Shown here piece by piece: positions 38,044-51,100 of a DNA stretch of 64,000 bases (its first letter is position 1; every line of letters starts with the position of its first letter). The translations under genes were made by a program, and so were the position numbers. The notes below the pieces were generated by a model. That model saw only the letters and a list, made by a program, of their open reading frames with translations, did no database searches and was not told where the DNA came from. Source of the DNA: Selaginella tamariscina (lineage: Eukaryota; Streptophyta; Lycopodiopsida; Selaginellales; Selaginellaceae); assembly GCA_003024785.1 (NCBI GenBank), contig PUQB01000032.1:496001-560000 (forward strand), written 5' to 3'.

Positions 38044-40757
38044 CATCCATACACACGAACGCATACAGACGTGTTGCTAGTACTATGTTATACCTTTGTC
38101 GTTACGTTCATCAGTAAAATGTTGATGTTGCTGTTGAGTATACTGCCGCTGATAACTATCGCCATGTTCATCTGCAATTCTTCCATTGGAGAATTGAATC
38201 TCCTCTTGAAGTTGGTATCCACGTCTTCCTTCTAGCACAGGGAATACACTCCCTTGCTGCTGCTGATAATTGTTGTCTATTGTTCTCTCTTCTCTGAAAA
38301 GAATTAACAGTGAATTTAAGACACATTGTAATGTCTATCCAAAATCATTACATACATAAACACATACACACATATATGCGCTCTAAGTGACACACGATGA
38401 GGTTATTTTGGTATGCATATACGGACATACACACATTAATTACGTTCACACACGTAAATTTTGATAGTTTGTGAAGATGTACGCGATCCGATTATATATT
38501 GGTTTATACACGCAATAGCTGCTCTGAAACTATGACTATACATATTATAAACGGATTACATAAATTATACATACGTATAATGATATGTTGTGGATGTGTA
38601 ATGTGTATACATGTGCACAGATGCAAACCTGGTTTGATGATGCTGGAAAGCTACACCGTCAAGGCTTGGAGTTAGAAGACGAGTCTCCGGACGGTGTTCG
38701 TATGGACGGTGACTTTCTTCTTGGGTTGTACGATCAACAGCTTTCCATTGACCACCAGCTTGTTGTTGCTGCATTGAACAGGCCTCATCAGTTTTCTGCG
38801 AATCAACCGGCCTTTCTTCAGATAGATCTTCCGAGCCTGATACCCCAACCTGTGATATTTCCTGCAGGTATACGTGTGAATAAGCTTTTTTTGTGTATGT
38901 AGAAGTGTATAATAGTCTCTCTCGCTCTTATATTGATCGATATAGAACATGCTCTCCCCCCGTCCGTGCATATGCATACCGTGCGTGTATATTATATTTA
39001 ATGTACACAAACGCATACACTACACTAAGTTAATACGATAAGCAAACCCATGCAATGCGTTACACGCACCCTTAGGCACGTATGAGAACATGAAAATACA
39101 TTTCCTTACATGAGATCATTTATGAAACATCCATAATGCGCTATATACTACACACACACACACACACACACAGGCATTGATGGAGTAGAATTGCAATCAT
39201 CTCACACACACGACACAGACATACTTACATGAATACGTATAAAATTTCAAATATACAATATAACAATATATAAATTAAGTTTGACAAGCACCTGATATAT
39301 ACACACACGACTATGCACTAATGACATATTATTGAACACATTATATATAAAGTTCACTATTATACTAGCAAACTAGAACCAGTAAATTTCATACGCAAAA
39401 AAACATACACAACTTACATGCTCGGAGAATTGTACATGACTGTCGTCTGCCTGTTTCTTGGCAGGGGTCGAGCCTTTCTTCGAGGCATCAACCTCAAGCT
39501 TTGAAGGAGCTCCTGATGCTGTTTTTGCATCTCGTCGCGTTTAGCTTGCATTTCATCCAGTTCCTGTAAGGCCATATTACTAACTAGATACTGTGTAATC
39601 ACATACTATGCACATATACATAAATAAAGTTATGCATACACAACATACCAACAACAATGTTATACAAGCACATAATAATCCATACTCCACAAAAACAACA
39701 AGTTTGAAGAACGTGCCTTTTGTAGTTTGAGAACTTCTCCTTCTCGTCGCTTTCGTTCCTATACAATCACAGTAGTAAACACCCAATTAGATATGCCAAT
39801 AACTCGTTTATCCAGCATTGAATTACTTCATTTTTATTAATAAAATTTGTATATTACCTGCTCTATGGCTTCGAGTTCTCTTGCCTTCTGCTCCTCCATT
39901 TCTTTCTTAAGAGCTTCTCGTTGACGTTGAATTGTCATTTGGTCCTCCCTGCTCACAATAACTTCCTGCAAATAATACATTAGATAAATAACAACTGTAT
40001 CACAACGTTTTGTTTGGCTATATTCGGCATAAAAGGAATTAAGTGGATATCCTAAAACTTAAAGTGTGAACGAAGTATCCATGTAATAGTGATTTTAACA
40101 GCTTATAAATGCACATGATAGTGAGAAACGTACAATGTATGTATACATAGGTACGCATGCGTGTACGTGTATATCTAGGTATGGATCAAGGTCATCACAA
40201 GTATTATAGTTACAAAAAGTGAACATAAAGGTAAGCATCTGATACGATACACCAAAAAATAATTACCAGCCGATGTCTTCGCCTATGAGCTTCTTTCTCT
40301 TTCCTCTCACGGTCATATTCACGTTTTCTTTCCTTTCTTCGCTCCACAATCTGCCAACACGAAATTAGAGCGCGTGTGAATGGACAATGTGTGTGTTTGC
40401 AAGCGTGAAAAATCATTGTAAACACCTCATGCTGTATGGATGCATCCCATTCTTCCTCTGGTTCTTCATGCTTGCGGAACTTTGGATTCGGATGGTACTC
40501 GCAATACCTTCAGAAAAGAAGAAAATGAGAAACAAATGGTTAAACTATCTCAATATCAGTACAAATAAAAATATACACCTTAATACGCAGAGCTCAGACG
40601 GCATATGAAACGAACAGTAACACATATACTCGCCACCTATATCTCATAGTATAATTGCGTAGGCACACGCCCATACACTATATTGTATATTAGCCAAAAG
40701 ATCTATAGAGAATCTAACATAAACGTATGCAATCTAAGATAATAGTGTGTGTGTGTG

Positions 40758-40827
<70 letters not shown>

Positions 40828-43393
40828 TGGCTGAATTAGTTACCAGCTATCAGGAAGAGATGCGGCATCCGTACCCTCTGGCAACACACGCCATTTTAAA
40901 CAACTTGGGTTGTCGCATTGGACCTGAAAGTGCAGGTTAAAATTTACACTGAATATCTTGATATTACTTCATAGTTTATTATCATTATCCTGTTACCATT
41001 TAGGATGACTAGTAGTTACACATACCCATACGACGTCCGGAACATCCTCATCAGTATTTTCAACTTCCGTTGTTGAACGCTTAGCAAGTGTTTCGGGCTG
41101 AGGCAGACTTAGTACCCGTTCTTTTTTTTCCCACCTACACACCATGCATGTCAGCGCATTAACATACGCGCGCGCACACACACACACACACAGAGATTAC
41201 TAACCAGTACTCAGCTAATACATCTGAAAGTTTTTAAGCAACCGGCGGTAAGCAGTTGTATCATCAAAATCCTTCATTAGATAAGAGGTTTTAGAAAGGA
41301 AAACTCATCAAGAGTTCATCAAATAAAGATAAGTCACTACAAAAATATTAAGTCAAAGGGTTGTAAAAAGTTATTACCTGCTTATTATGTGTTGGTTGTA
41401 GAAAATCAGCTTCCACTATACCAAGAATACCCATTCCTCTTTCATTTTCCTCAAGCTGCATGCCAACCTGCAGAATAAAATAGAATATATACAATGCTTA
41501 ATCTTAAAATTTTATGGTATACCCTCATATAAGGTTTTATTAACCGGTTCCTGTGGTAAAGCATCATGCCGTATAGGTTCCTGTTTTCAGTGTTGAATCT
41601 AATCACAAAATAAATAAATAAATAAATAAACAAACATAGAAAAGTAGTTAAGTTAATAAAACAAGACAACAACTACACTATACATATAGCTTCATATGGG
41701 AAAGCTCACCCCATTTCAATCTTAACCGGCTCACTAACTCCCATTGGCTTGTAAGTTTCTGTCACCTTTTGACTCAAAAGGCCTGAAACCCGCTTCGTTT
41801 TTACTTTCTTGTCCCTGCACAGTGTTTGTATTTCAGTAAAAAATATATATATATAAAGACATACTCTACACAAACCAGCTTACCGAATGAAAATTTGCAT
41901 TCGTGGTACCTTGTAGAGTTGGAAACATATGCCCGAAGAGAATAGTCACTTGGGACGTCCGTTGAATTCGGCTGTGTATTCATATGCATTACAACGAGAT
42001 AACAAGCTTCGAATATCTCCCCGCCCCCTCTCACACGCACACACGCACGCACACACACACCTGATTGGGTCGCAATTGCTGATAGTGTGAACTGGTTATT
42101 TCAGATGTTATCCTTATGTCATGAGGATCCGTCTTGTAGTCTATCTCTAGAACCCCTTCATGACGTCGCAAGTTTGAAATGATCAAGATCTGAAACAAAA
42201 AGTTTTTAAATATACATATACACATTGGCATATCCATGTCTAGGTATAAATGTGTCTGTGTGCCTTATGCGTGGTGTCTATGAGCGTCTGTATGTGCGTG
42301 TGCAAAGCAATAACTTACAGTCCCTGTTCCAGGAATAGCCTCGAGCTGAGCTAAAATGCTTGCTTCGTCCGGGAAAATGGAATAAGTGCAAATGGCTTGC
42401 AGACTTTCTTCAATGTCAGCATGTTTCGGGCTCAGCCGATCTTTCATAAAGTAAAGGAAAGACACTAAGATTGAAAACAACATTGCCTGTATACATACAC
42501 AAAATTACCATAGAATGAAACTGTATATGTACCACACACACACACAAAAAGAGCAAAGGATACTTCCTCGCAGATCCCAAGAGACTAAAGGAATAAGAAT
42601 ATCCTCCGCTCCCACGGTTGCCTGAGATTTCGAAGAAAAATCTTAGTGTGGTAATAAATCTATAGAATGTTAACAGATGATTATAAACAAACAGATAGCA
42701 CATAAAATTATACTTTAGTTTAATCGAGTGACTTACGAGGAATGTCTGCGACAGAAATCCCACTGACAAACTAACAGCACACTTTGTGAGCACCAATACG
42801 TCTTTCCCCAAGCGCATTGTTCCAGACTGGAAGAAGGTAAAGAAAGCTAACGTGATAAGCATGCGTTGTTAGTTTATGATAAAAACGTGTAACGAACCTT
42901 AAAACCATTTCCGTGCTTCCCGATTGATCTATCACCTGGAGTCATTTGCTGCACAGAAGGCAAGCGTGAACACAATATTCCACAAGACAAGACTGTACCT
43001 TCTTAGAATGCCCGAAACTTAACATTTTGTGAAGCCTTTCAGGATTAAGTCCGCAACCATTATCCATGAGAACAAGGCAAGGTTCATTGTTGAACTCTTT
43101 TAAGTCGATGCAGAATTGAGACGCGTTCACATCTGGGTCAATAGCATTGTCAATAAGCCTGCAAAAATATCAGCTCATGAGTGGTTATGGACAGTATGTA
43201 TTTATCTCTCTCTCTATATAAGTGTGCATATGTCTCAGTACAAGAGGATTAAATGCCAGATGGTTATGTGCTTACTCTGCAATCGCACCAAACGCCCAGC
43301 GATGACTTGTACTGTTGCTGTGTAGAAACTTTGGGTGTGTACTACAGTGCTTCACATGCTTATACTTGAGAGAAGAAAAGCCGACATATTCCT
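35945..43393 (-). CDS. MORC ATPase with CW-type zinc-finger-like domain and coiled coils
   Basis: About 20 short exons on the minus strand. The GHKL ATPase begins KFLHSNSTSHRWAFGAIAE (about 43270-43340), then LIDNAID (motif I), LMDNGCGLNPERLHKMLSFG (motif II, about 43020-43070), GKHGNGFKSGTMRLG (motif III) and LSVGFLSQTFL. An S5-like part follows with YSLRAYVS, NLYGMMLYHRNRLIKPYMRV, GILGIVEADFLQPTHNKQDF (41230-41700). A CW-like finger lies at 40430-41060: VVWVQCDNPSCLKWRVLPEG then WYCEYHPNPKFRKHEEPEEE. Coiled coils (REDQMTIQRQREALKKEMEE) and a Gln-rich stretch (37000-38900) precede a C-terminal coiled coil ending near 35990. MORCs compact chromatin and act in silencing. The fourth zinc Cys of the CW fold is replaced by His or shifted (FRKHEE for FRNCEV). 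The first coding exon upstream of 43393 and the last exon are not resolved. Confidence 0.9.
38005..38042. repeat. (GT)n(GA)n microsatellite in a MORC intron
   Basis: About 11 GT units run directly into about 12 GA units. Similar compound tracts recur at 36806-36830, 40757-40822 (CT then TA) and 55453-55527. Confidence 0.9.
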
Positions 43394-44503
43394 ACAACCT
43401 GCAAAATAGGGGAGAAAGTGTTAAAAAAAGGCTACTAAACAAAGAAAAACTAATTTGTTCTGCTCACTTAGGGATTTCCGGAAAGAACCGATCTCAACTA
43501 ATCCGAAGGCAAGCTAAGGATTCCGGGGAACAAGTCATATTCGTAAACGAGGAATATGCGGTTTTGTACCGGATTTCGAGCTAAAACGAATGATTTTCGA
43601 TGGAAAATGAAGGGATACACACCAGGAAGCGGTTTCCACCTGAAAACTAAGGATTACCAAGCAAACCCGTTGCAGCAGCTTCGCTGGGAGACCAAATGAA
43701 GAAAATGCGACTTATCAACAGGGATTTCTAGCTGAAAACTAGTTACAACGCCTTCGCTGGGAGATCGAAATGAGGAAAATGCGAGCTTGAGCAGCTAATC
43801 GATAGGGACTTCTACCAGACCCGATGCAGCGCTCTCTGGGAGATCGAAATGAGGGAAATATGACCCTGAGCAGCTAATCGGCAGGGATTCTAGCTGAAAA
43901 CTAAGATTTTTCAAGCATACCTGATGCAGCGCCTTCGCTAGGAGCTCTCTATGACGCCGCCGCGCTTAGGGTGCTTCCATAGTCGCCGTGAAAACCTAGC
44001 GTCTTCTTCAACGTACTGACGCCTCTGAGTGCGTGCCCTCTTCCCGACTAGATCATTTTTTCGTAATTATCAAAAAACATAATTATGTTTTGGTAAATTT
44101 ATCCCGAAAATGAGAGCCGTTAGATTGTCTCAAGATAGAACTCTTGATTTTGTTTCATTAAATCAAACACTGATAGTCTTTTAAAGGTTAGAAACACTCA
44201 CGAACGTCTGAGATTGTCTATCGACACGTAATTTTAGAGAATCGACGGTCCGGATGAGACTGTTTTTAGCCGTTGGATTCTAAATCGACGGCAGCTCTGG
44301 CTAATGGCTTCCCAGCTTCTTGCCCTGGCGGTGTAGGGTAGGATCTAAACAGAGTCCGAGATAGAGTCCGAGGTGAAGTCCGAGGCGGTGTCCGGCGGCA
44401 GGAATTAGTGCGACGAATGCAGGTCTAGATCTCTATCTGTTTAGGTTTAGGTACAAAGATCTCGCTTTTGGTATGAATTAGTGAGCTTAGATCTCTCGGC
44501 AAG
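43394..44503. promoter_or_regulatory. Divergent MORC/ERD2 promoter and leader region
   Basis: The two genes are transcribed away from each other. The MORC side (43400-43980) holds a degenerate tandem repeat (separate entry) that is probably leader or leader-intron DNA, including the 5' end of MORC. The ERD2 side holds four short units around AGTCCGAG at 44354-44396, just before the start. The part between, 44040-44330, is unique and shows no gene. Confidence 0.55.
43625..43960. repeat. Degenerate tandem repeat, about 85-110 bp unit, roughly four copies
   Basis: Each unit carries the words TTCGCTGGGAGATC, GAAATGAGGAAAAT, GAGCAGCTAATCG, CAGGGATTCTAGC and TGAAAACTA in the same order, with indels between copies. 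Copies begin near 43670, 43750, 43830 and 43930. It lies at the 5' end of MORC. Confidence 0.75.
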
Positions 44504-45780
44504 ATGAATATCTTCAGGCTCGCCGGCGACATGACACATCTGCTCAGCATTGTGGTGCTGCTTCTTAAAATCCACACTATCAAGAATTGCGCAGGTAAGA
44601 GATTAGTAGATCGCTCAATTTTGAACTATGTGGCTACACGTAGGTGCGGTCCAAGTCAATGCTCTGTATGTGTATATAGTTGAGAGAACGTGTGTGTTAG
44701 CTATACATGTTAATGTATATAAAACTACATAGACATAAACTTATGCATACAAACACGCACACTAATAAATTACTGCAGGGATTTCACTTAAGACACAGGA
44801 GATGTATGCACTTGTGTTCGTGGCACGATACTTGGATATCTTCACGGACTATATCTCGCTGTACAACGTTGTGATGAAGCTGATATTTCTGTCGAGCTCG
44901 TTTACCATCGTCTGGTACATGCGTTACCACAAGCTTGTACGTAGAAGTTATGACAAGGACCAGGACACCTTCCGTCATGTGTTCCTTGTTATACCCTGCT
45001 TCGTACTCGCACTTCTCATCCATAAGAAGTTCACGTTTCTAGAGGTGAACATATGTAATTCACACTATTAATATTTGCGCACTCACACACAATGTATGTA
45101 ATATTTTCGAGATGCTACATATATGTTTGTATGTAGAGACTTAGACAGTATCTGTGTGTAAGATGCCTGACATATACATAAATTGATCACAGGGACATAC
45201 ATAACGCTGTATGTTGTTATATTTGTAATGATCAATGTGGTCTCGGTGCAGGTCTTATGGACTTTCTCCATATATTTGGAAGCAGTTGCGATACTACCCC
45301 AGCTAGTTTTGGTTCAGCGTACCAGGAACATTGACAACCTGACGGGCAATTACGTCTTTTTACTGGGGTACGTTCACATAGCCGTATAACATACAGGGTC
45401 TCTACAGCTATTTTTATATCACATACGTCATCCTATATAATATTTAAGATATATTTCGTACGGGTTTCTTCTGCAGGGCATACAGAGCGTTATATATAGT
45501 GAACTGGGCTTATCGGTACATGACTGAAAAGCACTATGTGCAGTGGATACGTAAGTTCTCTCTCTCTCTTCAATTTACTAATTATAATTGTGTCTACAGC
45601 GTGGATATCCGGGGCTGTTCAAACCGCTTTGTATGCAGACTTCTTCTACTATTACATTCACAGGTATGCTGTGTATCAAGTATATATTATAGTATGTCCT
45701 TGCTGTGTATTATCACATAATGAAACGTTGTTATGTTTTGCAGCTGGAGGAACAACGTGAAGCTGCAATTGCCCGCGTGA
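44504..45780 (+). CDS. ERD2: ERD2, K/HDEL receptor of the early secretory pathway
   Basis: Six exons (44504-44594, 44779-45044, 45252-45367, 45477-45550, 45600-45663, 45744-45780) join in frame with GT-AG sites and no break. The protein has about 215 residues, the normal family length, with seven membrane segments: MNIFRLAGDMTHLLSIVVLL, the ligand-binding region TQEMYALVFVARYLD and DYISLYNVVMKL, LVLVQRTRNIDNLTGNYVF, WAYRYMTEKHYVQWIPWISG and LYADFFYYYIHSW. It returns soluble ER proteins ending in K/HDEL from the Golgi to the ER. The C-terminus KLQLPA is a usual plant ending. This is the best-preserved gene in the window and a good yardstick for splice-site style. Confidence 0.97.
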
Positions 45781-46893
45781 TTGTAGATCAAGTTTTGTGA
45801 CGAGATATCAGGTGACTATTTATCATTGATCATGAGACTTGGATGAGAATTTGCTTTTTGTAATTTGCAAGCTCTGGGCTTATTGTCATCCAAGTCTTTT
45901 CTTAATAAAATTCCTCACTTAGTATTTACCTAGTATCTCTCACACACATGTATTCATTTTTTAGAGATGGACATGCTTCCTTGTACGAATATTCTTGTAT
46001 CGTAATCTAGGTTGCCAGCTCGGGTGTTAAGTCATCAAAGTTAGAACCTCATCCCTATCACTTGTGATTAATCTACATAAAAACGAACATGAATATGATA
46101 TTACATGATATACAAAGGTTGAGAGCATATACTTCTTTATATACATGGTCTAGATAGTCACCGTTTGACAAGTTGGTGGCAGGGGCTTATTCTAGAATAT
46201 ACTTGGATATTCTTTAGAATATCTCTGAATATTCTAGAAAATGAGGGCCGAACTGAAACATTCAAGTGCAAAGGACATGTTCAAGGCAAGTTAATTGGAC
46301 CTATCACATATCAAATTATCAATGATTAGAGGTGTATTGTTCCTTTGACAGACAATTAGCAAGTGATAAACTGTATGTGAGGTCTGGGAACTCGACTACA
46401 TATTCAAACAATGACTTTAACTCTTGGCCTTCTGAAAGCATGTGCAATTGCACTAAGAAAACTTAGAAATGGTTACCTTCACTGGCTAACTAATTGAGGA
46501 GACAATTTCCTTTTTCGAATCGAAATCTCTTTTAATATCACAGAATATCCATTCTAAAAGGTTAAGAATATCCTTTCCAAACATTCTTAGAACAAATGGC
46601 GTGCAAGCATAGATGCACGCAACAGAAACTTTAACAACGCAAAAGATACTCAATCTCAACATGCAATCCTAATCGTCAACGCGAAAGCCCACAGCTGTCT
46701 TGGTAATGGCGGCTTCCCCCTTCCGAGTAGTTAGGGTTTTGGGTTTTGAGCTGTAAACACGCCGCACAAAACTATCTGGTCCATCAAGATTTCACTTGCA
46801 CATTACGCTTACTTGTCAGCGCTCACAAATCTAGGTAAACATTTCGTCTCCATGCGCTTGTCTTGTTCTGCAGTTGTATTTCCTTCAACGGCA
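45781..46893. other. Spacer between ERD2 and the second UPF0496 gene
   Basis: The ERD2 3' flank has an AATAAA signal at about 45903. Unique DNA follows, including the heat-shock-like element below and an upstream leader intron of the next gene. A TTAGGGTTTTGGGTTT word lies at about 46731. No gene seen. Confidence 0.5.
46190..46239. promoter_or_regulatory. Heat-shock-element-like cluster
   Basis: GAATATTCTAGAA at 46227-46239 is a perfect three-unit nGAAnnTTCnnGAAn heat-shock-factor site. A second TTCTAGAA at 46190-46197 and further TTC/GAA pairs lie between. It sits about 650 bp upstream of the second UPF0496 start and 410 bp past ERD2. Confidence 0.45.
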
Positions 46894-48105
46894 ATGCACG
46901 AGGACGCGAACAAAACCCACAAGCAGCAACCATCCAAAGCATTGAAAGCAAGTAAGTAAGCTACAAAACACACCCAACAGGTACATTCCTGAGAATGCTC
47001 CCCATTTCAGCTCACATATGGTCGGCTGTGACGAGATTCCTGAGATGGGAAGACACACCTGTAACAATTGAATTGAATGCGCCAACACTCGATCTGGAGG
47101 ATGAGTATCAGAAGGCATGTAGAACTGAGTCGTATGTAGAGTTCGCCCAGAGAGTTGCTCTGTTCCAATCAGGCGCAGCCAGCAGCTCGACCTCGCCAAA
47201 GCTGCGCTCATTCGAGCTTCTGGCTGCCACATTGCTGGAGCCAGATGAGGAGAAGGTATTGGGGATACTGAGGAACAGGAAAGACTTGCTGAAGACGCAA
47301 CCTGAGGTCTTCCAGCTGGTTTCCGACTATTTCGAGGAGAGCAGGAAGTCTTCCACCTTGTGCGCTGCCCTTCTTAAGAGTATAGACCGGTCCAGGGGCC
47401 GGTCCAGCAGCATTAAGAAGCTCCTCAACAGCTCTTCCAGCACAGACAATGAGATCCTGCGGGAGATATGCTCTCTAGATGTAACCGACAACCTCTTCTC
47501 CAGCTCGGTCCTGGAGGAGTTTCATTCCTGTCCATGAACACTACGTCAGCATGCAGAAGAAGCTGGAGAAGCTGAGGAAAACCGCGGTAAGAAAGCTGAG
47601 ATGCTCCAGAAGATTCTTGAAGGCCTGCGGTATTGTTCTCTCCGTGGGATGCTTTCTCTTTCTCGTAGTTACTACATTGGTTGTGTTCTTTGGGGTGGCC
47701 GCAGTTGTTGCTGGGAATGGATTGAAGTCCATCGCTCTGCCAGTAGACTATGTGGTTAGGCGGCTTAACAAGCCGAACAAACAGAGAACAGATGCATTAG
47801 AGAGACAGTGGAGGCAGATTGAGGCCGTAGTACAGGGTACTTTTGTTGTTGTACAGGACTTGGATACTATGAAGAGGCTGGTTACGAGGTTGGGAAGTGA
47901 GATAGAGTCTGGCAACCGAACAGTTGCATTCTGTGTCCGACACAGGGACCATGGCTTGATATTGAATGAATCTCTCCAGCGACTGGGCAGGAATCAGGTT
48001 GTTCTGGGCCAGCTCCTTGACGACCTGGAAGAGAACATCTATCTCTCTTTTATGAGTATTAACAAGGCACGGTGTCTTGTTGTCAGTGAGCTCTGCCTTC
48101 ATTAG
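46894..48105 (+). CDS. UPF0496 (DUF677) family protein, second member
   Basis: A short first exon (46894-46951, MHEDANKTHKQQPSKALKA) joins in phase to an exon starting at 47011. The body shows ESYVEFAQRV, RSFELLAATLLEPDEEKVL, VSDYFEESRKSSTLCAALL, a hydrophobic stretch FLFLVVTTLVVFFGVAAVVA and a C-terminal LGRNQVVLGQLLDDLEEN. This is the helical-TM-helical layout of UPF0496. One frame shift lies near 47530 (after LEEFHS). It shares layout but little sequence with the member at 23256-24362, so it is an old paralogue. Function unknown in this family. Confidence 0.82.
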
Positions 48106-51100
48106 GAGATTCATTTTCTTGTTTTCCAATTTTCAATTATTCTTGTCTTGTAAACACTCTCCGTGCTTGTGCCACATTATGCAATTTTAAGAGAACTTTT
48201 CGAGTTACACGTTGGACCTTAGTATTTAATGTGTGCACATAAAAAAAATTATGATTTTTAATAACTAGTAATATTTATAATATTCTATATAAGATCTAAG
48301 TATTAAACATAAATTAATAATATAATACTATAATATAATAAAGATTTATGTATTTATTAATAGAATACTTATATTAAATAGAATTATTATGTCCTTTAAT
48401 TATTCCGTGTTACATATCATTTATAAAGATAAAAATTAAGCATACCATATAAATTTATTTGTTAACATAACTTCAGACACATAGTGCATAATAATATTAA
48501 TATGTATATATATATATATATATATAGTGTGTTGTGTTGTGTGTGTGTGTGTACATACACATGCTTGTCATATATATGCATACATTAATGATCAAAATAC
48601 ATGAATGCAAAACAAATTTATATAGAAAATTTAAGTATATTTTTAAATTTAAATTATGTTTAAATCAACGCTTATGAATTTAATATAATCCTAAAAACAT
48701 TGACCTACGTGTACCGACGGAATGAGATGGCTGCTGACGGAGACGCAATTTAGAAACTCGGCATATTCAGTTATAACGATTAGACGTTGTCACGCGCGGT
48801 TTATAAAGAAACCAAGCACGGTCAATTGCGCGATAATACCATGTTTTCTTGATTCTTGTTCTAGGTTGTGCTTCAAGAAGCACTGTACTGAATCTCCTCC
48901 ATCGATTCACGTGGCAAGGTCTTCGGAATCTTGCGTCTCAAGCTTCTTGGAGCGATTCTTGCTCTGCCATTCTTGCGGCATTCTTCGGTGGATTCATGTT
49001 CTAGGCTTTGAGAATGTATATTGAATCTTGCAGGTAAGTACGTCTATTTCTTGCATTTCGGGAGCTATGCCGGCGTCAAGATTCATCTTTTAGGTTGCGC
49101 TATGCAAACGCTCGAGCGCCCGTAGTCTGCAGGTTGTGGCGCCTAATTCACAAAGATAGGTACTCCTCTGTCAAACGTAGGTTCAAAGATTGGTTCTTGC
49201 GAATGCTTGCGCATAATAAAGGGAGAAGGAAGAGTAAAACACAGGAAAAAAGAGCGTTTTCTATGGCATTCAAGCTGGATTCCCTTTTAGGTGAGTTTTA
49301 AATGGAAAAATATGCTCAAATTTGATATATTATATATACATAATATGCATCTCTCTCTATATATATGCACGGGATATACATGTACGCATCGATGAACATG
49401 CAAGGTAGGTACTGTAGTAATGGTTTTTCTCTCTCTCTCTCACAAACACACAAACTTGTTTGTGTGTATATGCATATTGTTCGTTTGAACGCCTGCAACA
49501 GACATAACGGAAGCAGGGACCATGCATCCATCAAGGTAGATAAATATGTAATAGATTGTTCTTATCAACTCTTTTTACATTTAATGTCGACTTTCCACAC
49601 TTCCACTTATCCTTTGGCATATGAACAATGCAGTCCTCGGCATTGTAATTCCGATTTATTTTAAACATGTAATATATAATATGCAAATGTATGTTTTTTA
49701 ATTGAAATTTAATATTTTGGATTCTACATATTTAACATTTACATTTGTAAAATATATAAATACTTTATTTTTTAAATATTTGAAATTTTTATTTATAAAC
49801 TCGATTTATGAATTTATAAACATGTAATATATATTTATACATTTTAAATATGCAAATGTATAATTTTTAATTTGAGATTTAATATTAAAGTGGAATTACA
49901 ATTATAAATATAGAATTAAAAATTACAAATATAAAACATTTATGTATTTATATATTTACAAATGTAAATGTTAAATATATTTGTAAACGTTTAAATACAT
50001 ATTATGTAAATATATAACATAATATGTTTACATTCTTTGTTTTAATTATTTTAATTGATATAAAGTTCACGGTACATTTTTTTTTTAAAAATTCTTAGAT
50101 TCATATATATCTCCCAACATCATTTTAATACAAAATTTAAATGAAATACATTAAACTCAAATTCATTATTTTTTCCCTAGAAAAAAAAAATATAATATTT
50201 ATTTTTCATAATATTATTAGATGGAATTACCTAAAATTATTGTAATTTATTATATGATTACACGTCGAATTCTACCATAGGTTTCCAAATATATAAGTAA
50301 TAAAATTATGGTATAAGTTAATTTAACCAGTCTCTACTTTAATATAAAATTTTTAGGGTTACATTAGAATTTAAATGATTCTTTAGGTGCAAACTTCAAA
50401 CAATAAATAATAAATAATAATAATAAAGAAAAATATCATTATTATAATTTATATATTTAATTACATTTATTATATATGAACCATGCTGGAGCTTAAATCT
50501 AAGTTATTATTGTTTATTTAGAGGACTTAAACACTAAGAACTCAAACAAAATCATATTTTAAGCAGTTAATAATAGTTTGAAGCTAAAATTTAAATAAAT
50601 AGCTTAATTATGTTTTAAATAATTAATTACATATGTTATACATGTGTTAGGTGGGAATGCTCTGGTAATACAAGATGAAGAGTAGGGTTTAATTAAGCGA
50701 ATCCCCACTCTCACTAACCCAATGGGACGAGCAGAGGCCACGTGGGAGTTTCTGGAATTTCAAGTGCTGTGACAACTTCAAGGATATAGTGATTACCATG
50801 TACACAGAAGACATACAAGAGGTACGTACGTGTGTGTGTGTGTGTGTGTTTAGATGCAATGGCTTATAGTAGACATTATGTTGCTCCGACTATGAAATAC
50901 AAACATATGTAGCTACACACCTGTATGTATGTGTACACACAAACACATATCTATTTGTATATGTATATATAGGTCTCTCTCTGAATATATTTTCGAGCTT
51001 CAAGACGCTAATTGGATAATAATATTATACTATATCCATGTACACAGCACTCTCTCTCTCTCACACACAAGTCTGTAATATATGTGTGTGTGTGTGTGTA

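Noticed and set aside
38585-38902. Plus-strand open frame with a plausible amphipathic pattern
   Set aside because: The minus strand of the same stretch is in frame with the Gln-rich part of MORC and bounded by its splice sites, so the plus frame is a shadow.
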